A DNA stretch of 64,000 nt. Source: Lachnospiraceae bacterium. GTDB lineage: Bacteria; Bacillota; Clostridia; Lachnospirales; Lachnospiraceae. The translations under genes and the position numbers were made by a program. Positions 58,248-64,000 of the stretch are shown here, one piece after another (positions within the stretch are counted from its first letter, which is position 1; each line of letters begins with the position of its first letter). The DNA is taken from positions 37,854 through 101,853 of the forward strand of contig CAJTEW010000014.1 of NCBI GenBank assembly GCA_910575605.1, read 5' to 3'. Under the pieces are notes generated by a model. It ran no database searches. It was not told where the DNA came from and saw only the letters and a list, made by a program, of their open reading frames with translations.

Positions 58248-58270
58248 CGCATCTATATAGTGTACTATGT

Positions 58271-58850
58271 TTATTTTACTGATTTTTCTGCGTAATCTGT
58301 GATTACTAAATCTTCATAAGGCGCTCTCTTTGTCAGTTCCCCGGCCTCCTCAAGAATATCCTGGAGAAGCTCAAAGCTTTCCTTCTCGAAAATCAGGTCT
58401 GATTTCCATGTATCCTGATCATAATAACGTGTCACGATTGTAGTAATCGTATCCAAATCTGTTTCTTTAAACTGTGGTGCGATGACAGCCGCAATCTCTT
58501 CGGGTGTGTGGCTCTGCACGTAATCCATACCCTTTTGCAGGGCATTGGTAAAGCCCTGAATAATCTCAGGATTCTTTTCTATATAACTCTGTTTTGCAGA
58601 AAAGGCAGTATATGGAACATAGCCGCTGTCCGTTCCAAGAGATGCCACAACATAGCCTTTACCTTCCTTTTCAAGGCTGGTTGCACCAGGTTCAAACTCT
58701 ACAGTAAAGTCTCCCTGCCCTTCTGAGAAGGCAGCTGCAGTGGAACCGAAATCAATACTCTGATTGATTTTTACATCCTTTGCCGGATCGATATGATTTT
58801 TATTCAGAATAAACTCAAATACCATCTCCGGCATACCGCCTGTTGGCACC
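58271..58850 (-). pseudogene. C-terminal half of an ABC substrate-binding protein (NMT1/SsuA type), cut by an insertion
   Basis: About 190 residues from GGMPEMVFEFIL to the stop match the C-terminal half of taurine/nitrate/thiamine-precursor-type periplasmic binding proteins (QSIDFGSTAAAF, YTAFSAKQSYIEKNPEIIQGF). A complete gene would need a signal peptide and about 140 more residues, but upstream sequence belongs to a serine recombinase gene. The open frame extends to 58909 only because it overlaps the recombinase end in another frame. The gene was evidently disrupted by mobile DNA at about 58848-58877; its own terminator remains. Confidence 0.8.
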
Positions 58851-60620
58851 ATATCCATGTAAATCATGGTCATATGCTGGGTTTGTTGTGTTATCAGCAA
58901 GGTTTTCACAGAAGAAGTTATTCATAATCTCCTGTAAATCTTCCTTGCTTTTCACAATCGTGTATGGTTTTAATGAGTTATCGCTTGGCTCTACGATTCC
59001 CATATCTATCATTAATCCGATATAAGGCAATACACTCTTCTTGGATTTAGGATATCCCAAATCAGTAAGTGCCTTCGATAAATATTTTGCAGAGGTGTAA
59101 CTTCGTTCTTCTTCGTAAATCAGTCGCATGGTGTGGTAAATGATTTTGTTTTCACGACGATTCATTTCCTGTGCAGGACTATACTGAATCAATCCAGATA
59201 ACCCATATTTTAATTCGATTTCTGGAAGTCCTCCTTCATCCACTTCGATACGCTCGATTAAGATTTCGATATCTTTACGATCAAGAACTCCTTTTTCGAT
59301 GATTTTATCAACTACCTGCAATGCGTTTTCCATTTTTTCTTTTACATCTTCATTTTCCAGACTGGTATCATTTAATTCTTTTAACTGCATTTCCAATCCA
59401 TGAATCTGTGAAAGAATATCCTGCTGCAGAGCATCGTAAGTTTCGTTTACGATATCTTCATTGTCATGAGCATTGGATAAATCTCTGACTTTCTGTGTAA
59501 AAAGAACTTTTAATTGTTTTTTGCGTTCTAAAATATTGTTTTGAATCTCAGTACGTTTTTCTTCAACAGTTCTTTTTTCAGAGTCAAAATCTTTCATATC
59601 ATAGGTTGCAATGACTTCTGATAAGGCATTACGACACAGTTTAATATAAGTTACAACGTCTTCCATTAAATCATCTTCTTCAATCAGATGAGCTTTGGAG
59701 CAATATCGCTTACCTTTGGTGTTGTAAGTGGTACAGATATAATACTTACGTTCTCTGCTGGAAGTGGTTCTCTTAATTGGAGTTAAACGACTTCCACAGT
59801 CTTTGCAGAACAGACAACTTCCAAATGGATTTGGTATTTCAGAACCAATCCATTGTCCACGACTTCCACGATAATTATTCTTCACACGTTTTTCTTTCAT
59901 GTCCTGAATCAGATTAAAAGAGGCTTTATCAATGATTGCAGGATGATTGTCTTCAAAAACATATTGTTCATCCTTTGGTACACGCTTGTCTTTTCCGTGA
60001 ACAGTAGAGCGTGCACGTTTTCGCAAACGGAGTGTACCAATATAAAAATCATTTCCAAGCATATCCTTTACCATAGAATCAGACCATTCGGTAGCAATCT
60101 GACGTTTCGTAACCTTTCCTTCTTCCAGTTCTCGTTCGTGACGGACCATGGAAGGAGTCGGAACTTTCTTTTCTGTCAGATGGTTGGCAATCATACGATA
60201 GCCGGAACCTTTTAAGTATAGGTCATAGACCATTTTTACGTATTCGGCTTCTTTCGGTACGATTTCTATGATGGATTTGTCTTTTTCATTTCGTTTATAT
60301 CCAAATGGTGGCTGAGTCATGAGTGTTCCCTCTTTTTGACGAGCTCCAAGAGCACGTTTTATTTTTTTACTGGTATCTTTTACATATCTCTCATTATACC
60401 ATGTTTTGATACCTATCGTATCATCATCTGCTTGCATAGAATCATAATTATCATCTATGACAATCAGTTGTTTTCCTCGTTCCTGAAAATCATCAAGAAG
60501 AAGTAACACTTTGGCATTATGACGCCCGAGACGGGAAAAATCTTTGACAAATACTCGATCTACATCCTTGTCTAAATCTTCCATTAACTGATTGAAGCCT
60601 GGTCGGTCAAAAGCTGACGT
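58815..60620 (-). pseudogene. Large serine recombinase missing its catalytic N-terminus
   Basis: About 600 residues match site-specific large serine recombinases of transposons and conjugative elements: the end of the resolvase domain (FDRPGFNQLMEDL, FVKDFSRLGRHN), the recombinase DNA-binding domain (PPFGYKRNEK, YRMIANHLTEKKVPTP), a zinc ribbon (CLFCKDCGSRL ... CSKAHL) and a long coiled coil. The first 50-60 residues, with the nucleophilic serine (YxRxS), are absent: homology begins at SAFDRPGF, about base 60620, and sequence beyond it belongs to the next element. It is therefore probably inactive. The frame is open up to 60677 using an unconvincing TTG. Its 3' end overlaps the truncated binding-protein gene. 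Confidence 0.85.
58850..58876. other. Imperfect palindrome at the recombinase/binding-protein junction, possible attachment site
   Basis: CATATCCATG and CATGGTCATATG face each other around TAAAT, with outer CATAT/ATATG and inner CCATG/CATGG pairs. Large serine recombinases use imperfect inverted repeats of about 50 bases as attachment sites. The position, where homology to the binding protein ends, makes this a candidate attachment remnant. Confidence 0.4.
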
Positions 60621-60712
60621 TAGATAACGATACTTTTGAAAACACTGGAAAATCAAGGTTTTTCGAGCGACGGACAAGCAGGGTATTGTACTAAAAACTG
60701 AATACGACGCAG

Positions 60713-60762
60713 AAGCGGCGTTTCTTACTCTCTACATGGGAGAACAGGAACGCCGCTTTTTT
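60713..60762 (+). terminator. Hairpin terminator at the element's left end
   Basis: AAGCGGCGTT (60713-60722) pairs with AACGCCGCTT (60749-60758), followed by T residues to 60762. It stands about 150 bases before the first gene of the element, so it may insulate or attenuate. Confidence 0.6.
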
Positions 60763-60769
60763 CATGCCC

Positions 60770-60887
60770 TTTGTTACGCAGTAGGGGCAGAAAAAGCCTT
60801 GCTACAAGCGGTTTTCCGGGCGCGTATCTGGTGCGGAAAGGGATTTATACCTTATCCCCCGAAACCGCGCTTCTACTGCGTAACAAA
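60770..60887 (+). repeat. Long-range 15-bp inverted repeat in the leader of the element's first gene
   Basis: TTTGTTACGCAGTAG (60770-60784) and its exact reverse complement (60873-60887) enclose 88 bases that contain further complementary GC-rich words (GCGGTTTTCCGG and CCCGAAACCGC). The RNA would fold into one long structure ending nine bases before the ribosome binding site. Confidence 0.65.
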
Positions 60888-60911
60888 TCCAAAGCAAAGG
60901 AGTTATGAACT

Positions 60912-61895
60912 ATGGCAGTTTTCAGAGTGGAACGGAACAAGGGCTACACCGTAATGAGCAACCACCACCTACGCAACAAGGAGCTTTCCCTAAAGGCAAA
61001 GGGGCTGTTGTCGCAAATGCTGTCACTCCCCGAAGATTGGGACTACACCTTGAAAGGCTTATCCCTTATCAACCGGGAGAAGATAGACGCTATCCGCGAA
61101 GCCATTAAGGAGCTTGAACGCGCCGGGTATATCGTCCGTTCAAGGGAGCGCGACGAGAAAGGACGCTTGCGGGGCGCGGACTATGTGATATTCGAGCAGC
61201 CGCAGCCGCCTACGCCGGATTTACCTACATTGGAAAATCCAACATTGGATAATCCAACACAGGAAAAACCTACATTGGAAAAACCTACGTTGGAAAATCC
61301 AACGCAATTAAATAAAGATATACAAAGAACTGACTTACCAAAAAAAGAAAAAATAATTACTGATGAACAAAGTACCCATTCCATTCCTATCCTTTCCCCT
61401 AACCCCTCTCCTTGCAGAGAAGCGGCTACGCCGCCGGAACGGAAAGGAACGGAAGCGGCAGCACAGAGCGCAGTTGATATATACCGGGAAATCATCAAGG
61501 ACAATATCGACTACCACATTCTCAAACAGGACATGAAGTTTGACAGTGACAGGCTTGACGAGATTGTAGACCTCATGCTTGAAACCGTATGCACCGCCAG
61601 AAAGCGGGTACGGATTGCGGGGGACGACTACCCGGCAGAGCTTGTGAAGTCAAAGTTTATGAAACTGGACGGCGAGCATATCCGCTTTGTGCTTGACTGT
61701 ATGCGGGAGAACACAACGAAAATCCGCAACATCAAGCAATATCTGAAAGCAGCCCTTTTCAACGCCCCGTCCACTATCGGCAATTATTACACTTCCCTTG
61801 TCGCCCATGACATGGCAAGCGGCGCACTGTCACCGAAGAAGCCGCAGTACGGCGACCCGGACTATTATTCATGCAAACCGGGCGAAAGCCTGTAA
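60912..61895 (+). CDS. DUF6017-type helix-turn-helix protein of a conjugative element
   Basis: A 327-residue protein. Residues 1-95 form a winged-helix domain like the RepA N-terminus (MSNHHLRNKELSLKAKGLL, IREAIKELERAGYIVR); residues ~97-135 are a tandem PT(L/Q)E/DN/K linker; residues ~195-310 match the DUF6017 domain (IYREIIKDNIDYHIL, IRNIKQYLKAAL). It is the usual first gene of Tn1549-like elements and may act in element replication or control. AAAGGAG is nine bases from the ATG. Codon use is GC-richer than the chromosome. Confidence 0.82.
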   Translation: MAVFRVERNKGYTVMSNHHLRNKELSLKAKGLLSQMLSLPEDWDYTLKGLSLINREKIDAIREAIKELERAGYIVRSRERDEKGRLRGADYVIFEQPQPPTPDLPTLENPTLDNPTQEKPTLEKPTLENPTQLNKDIQRTDLPKKEKIITDEQSTHSIPILSPNPSPCREAATPPERKGTEAAAQSAVDIYREIIKDNIDYHILKQDMKFDSDRLDEIVDLMLETVCTARKRVRIAGDDYPAELVKSKFMKLDGEHIRFVLDCMRENTTKIRNIKQYLKAALFNAPSTIGNYYTSLVAHDMASGALSPKKPQYGDPDYYSCKPGESL

Positions 61896-61918
61896 AACAA
61901 CAAAAGGAGGATTTTATT

Positions 61919-62140
61919 ATGGCACAGAAAATGACAGGAGCATTGGTATTTGACGAGCGCACCGACCGTTACGACATTCGCTTTGACTTAAACAGCTACT
62001 ATGGCGGGCTGCATTGTGGAGAATGTTTTGACGTATTCGTGCGGGGCAAGTGGAAGCCGACCCGGATTGAGTACGGCGACAACTGGTATCTTGTGGGTAT
62101 CAGAGCCGAGGACTTGAACGGGCTGCGGGTGCGTATCTGA
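61919..62140 (+). CDS. DUF5348-like small protein
   Basis: A 73-residue protein (MAQKMTGALVFDERTDRYDI...LVGIRAEDLNGLRVRI) with a compact beta-rich pattern: tyrosines and glycines at G-x-x-C-G-E-C-F and W-K-P-T-R-I-E-Y-G-D-N-W-Y. Such proteins are regular passengers of Tn1549-like elements with unknown function. AAAGGAGG precedes the ATG at 61919, which is why the longer frame opening at 61871 is rejected. Confidence 0.75.
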   Translation: MAQKMTGALVFDERTDRYDIRFDLNSYYGGLHCGECFDVFVRGKWKPTRIEYGDNWYLVGIRAEDLNGLRVRI

Positions 62141-62181
62141 CCGCCGCCCCATAAAGAAACGCGAAAGGAGGACGCGACAAA

Positions 62182-62658
62182 TTGCAGGACGAAGTAAACG
62201 AAAAGACCATAGCCCTTTACATCAAGACCGGGAAGCTGACCGCCCAGACGCTCCAAAAGGCAATGAAAGCCATACTGTCAAAGGGAAAAAAGCAGCTTTC
62301 CAAACCGCCACAGGGCAAGCAGAGCTTAAAGCAGCTTATGAAGCAGAACGCGGGCGTTTCCAACATTGAGATTACCGAGGGCAATATCAAAGCCTTTGAG
62401 AGTACGGCGAAAAAGTACGGTATCGACTTTGCGCTGAAAAAGGACGCGACGGAAAGCCCGCCCCGCTATCTGGTTTTCTTCAAGGGGCGGGACGCGGACG
62501 TGCTGACCGCAGCCTTTAAGGAATTTTCCGCAAAAAAGCTGACACAGGAGAAAAAGCCCTCAATCCGAAAGCTGCTCTCTACCCTCAAAGAAGCTGCACA
62601 GGGCAGAAACGCGGAACGGGCAAAGGTCAAGAACAAGGACAGGGAGGTATCGCTATGA
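62182..62658 (+). CDS. PcfB family protein (DUF3801)
   Basis: A 158-residue basic protein beginning at TTG 62182 behind GAAAGGAGG. It matches the PcfB/DUF3801 family of conjugative elements: KTIALYIKTGKLTAQTLQKA at the N-terminus, LKQLMKQNAGVSNIEI, and YLVFFKGRDADVLTAAFKEF. In the pCF10 system PcfB helps load the relaxosome on the coupling protein. Here its stop overlaps the start of that coupling-protein gene, consistent with joint action. Confidence 0.85.
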   Translation: MQDEVNEKTIALYIKTGKLTAQTLQKAMKAILSKGKKQLSKPPQGKQSLKQLMKQNAGVSNIEITEGNIKAFESTAKKYGIDFALKKDATESPPRYLVFFKGRDADVLTAAFKEFSAKKLTQEKKPSIRKLLSTLKEAAQGRNAERAKVKNKDREVSL

Positions 62659-63902
62659 AGCCGGAAATCAAGAAGCTGCTTATCTTAAATCTCCCGTATC
62701 TGCTCTTTGTCTGGCTCTTTGATAAAGCGGGCGCGGCTGTCCGGCTCTCCCCCGGCGCGGACGCAAGCGCAAAGCTGCTACATCTTGGGGACGGTTTTAC
62801 CGCCGCCTTTTCCAGTATCGCGCCGAGCTTCCACCCGGCAGACTTAGCTTTAGGCATTGCGGGGGCGGTCATTGTTCGGCTGATTATCTACACCAAAGGC
62901 AAGAACGCGAAGAAATACCGCCGCGGGACAGAATACGGTTCGGCGCGTTGGGGCGGGGCTGACGATATAAAGCCATACACAGACCCGGTATTTGAGAATA
63001 ATATCCCCTTAACGCAGACGGAACGGCTCACCATGAACAGCCGCCCGAAGCAGCCGAAATACGCAAGAAACAAAAATATCCTTGTAATCGGCGGTTCCGG
63101 CAGCGGCAAGACCCGGTTCTTTGTGAAACCGTCGCTCATGCAATGTACGTCAAAGGATTTTCCAACGTCGTATATCGTCACTGACCCGAAAGGAACACTG
63201 ATTTTGGAAACCGGAAAAATGTTGCAGCGGTACAAATACCGTATCAAAGTGCTAAATACGATTAACTTCAAAAAATCCATGAAATACAACCCCTTTGCCT
63301 ATCTGCGGAGCGAAAAGGACATTTTGAAGTTAGTCAATACCATTATCGCCAACACCAAAGGCGACGGGGAAAAATCCGGCGAGGATTTCTGGGTGAAAGC
63401 GGAAAAGCTCTACTATACCGCACTAATCGGCTATATCTGGTATGAAGCCCCGGAGGACGAGAAGAACTTCACGACGCTGCTTGAAATGATAAATGCGTCG
63501 GAAGCCCGCGAGGACGACGAGGACTTCCAGAACCCGGTTGACCTCATGTTTGAACGTCTGGAAGAAAAAGACCCGGAACATTTTGCAGTCAAGCAGTACA
63601 AAAAATACAAACTTGCGGCGGGCAAGACCGCAAAAAGCATACTTATCTCATGCGGCGCGAGGTTAGCCCCATTCGACATTAAGGAGCTGCGGGAGCTTAT
63701 GGAAACCGACGAAATGGAGCTTGACACCATAGGCGACAGAAAGACCGCCCTTTTCGTGATTATCAGCGACACCGACGACACCTTTAACTTTGTCGTGAGT
63801 ATTCTCTACACACAGCTATTCAACCTCTTGTGCGACAAAGCAGATGATGAATACGGCGGGCGGCTTCCCGTCCATGTAAGGTGCTTACTTGATGAATTTG
63901 CG
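62655..63902 (+). pseudogene. VirD4/TraG-type coupling protein, interrupted by an intron
   Basis: Type IV coupling ATPase that passes DNA to the mating channel. Two N-terminal hydrophobic segments (about 8-22 and 63-80) are followed by Walker A GGSGSGKT (146-153) and a long ATPase body up to Walker B LLDEFA (411-416). Normal proteins continue NIGQIP... for another ~180 residues. Here the frame leaves homology at base 63902 and stops three codons later, exactly where a GTGCG group II intron start occurs. If the intron splices, a full protein can be made, so the gene may be functional. The start ATG overlaps pcfB by 4 bases. Confidence 0.88.
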
Positions 63903-64000
63903 GTGCGCTCGTAAGCGGAACCCATTCGTTCCGTGCGGGCTTGTTTGTAATCTATCTTTAGCAAGATAGTAGGTTCAATGTGAGGGCTTCATTTGAAGCC
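63903..64000 (+). mobile_element. 5' end of a probable group II intron
   Basis: The insertion begins GTGCG, the canonical 5' end of group II introns, immediately after the codon for the last Walker B residue. The visible 98 bases carry three potential stems: GGAAC/GTTCC, CTATCTT/AAGATAG and GGCTTC/GAAGCC, as expected for domain I. The rest, including the reverse transcriptase gene and 3' end, lies beyond the window, so type and mobility cannot be judged. Confidence 0.7.

Larger units (their letters stand above)
60620..60911. other. Left end region of the conjugative element
   Basis: Base composition and homology change here from the recombinase to a GC-richer Tn1549-like element. The stretch holds a hairpin terminator (60713-60762), a 15-bp inverted repeat with 88 bases between the arms (60770-60784 and 60873-60887) and the ribosome binding site of the first gene. 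The exact end of the element cannot be read from one copy. Confidence 0.6.

Noticed and set aside
60677..60711. TTG start for the serine recombinase
   Set aside because: No ribosome binding site, and the first 18 residues match nothing in the family; the gene is better read as 5' truncated.
1..64000. CRISPR arrays, rRNA genes or prophage structural genes
   Set aside because: No regularly spaced repeats, rRNA sequence or phage morphogenesis genes were found.

Overview
The window looks like the chromosome of a low-to-mid GC Gram-positive gut-type anaerobe of the Clostridia, most likely Lachnospiraceae. The pointers are protein families and gene order: tig-clpP-clpX-lon-engB, a YtvI-like AI-2E permease, class III fructose-bisphosphatase, HPr kinase next to a ROK glucokinase and uvrC, DUF1846 beside pyrG, long-form HPF, GPH sugar symporters, and a Tn1549-type conjugative element. 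The genus cannot be fixed from the sequence alone.

Positions 1-24800 are mostly housekeeping genes on the minus strand. The plus strand opens with the end of a probable tyrA overlapping aroA. Then come the protein quality-control cluster (tig, clpP, clpX, lon, engB), a lipoprotein and a DJ-1 protein, a plus-strand CYTH/XRE pair, an aspartate-family operon (hom, a phosphoglycerate-mutase-like probable homoserine kinase, lysC) behind prfB, then secA, a eukaryote-type hisA, a very low-complexity lipoprotein, fbp, and dapA-dapB. prfB carries the classic in-frame UGA and +1 frameshift site, so its true start lies about 166 bases upstream of the first in-frame ATG of the long reading frame.

Positions 24900-36500 hold typA-PAP2-membrane protein, hpf, a YigZ protein, a class A penicillin-binding protein with a repetitive Pro/Asn/Glu tail, and the minus-strand genes glk, hprK and uvrC. 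Several convergent gene ends share strong hairpins.

Positions 36500-43000 form an accessory catabolic operon: LacI regulator, nucleoside hydrolase, sugar-type ABC importer (binding protein and two permeases, no ATPase) and an ADP-ribosylglycohydrolase-family enzyme. Together they suggest uptake and cleavage of an N-ribosyl compound. The binding-protein gene is split by a one-base shift at a run of seven A.

Positions 43200-58000 contain ftsH, DUF1846, a CTP synthase gene that lacks its first ~50 codons including the P-loop, a 34-bp perfect palindrome, an acyl-CoA ligase, tRNA-Ala(CGC), a polyol/sugar locus (ROK regulator, zinc dehydrogenase, GPH symporter), and an unusual overlapping pair: an Hsp70 followed by a membrane-anchored J-domain-like protein whose HPD motif reads HPE.

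Positions 58200-64000 are a stack of mobile DNA. An ABC binding-protein gene is cut, a large serine recombinase sits against it and has lost its own catalytic N-terminus, and the GC-richer left part of a Tn1549-like conjugative element follows (DUF6017 protein, DUF5348 protein, PcfB, VirD4 coupling protein). The VirD4 gene is interrupted exactly at its Walker B motif by what looks like the 5' end of a group II intron, which runs off the window.
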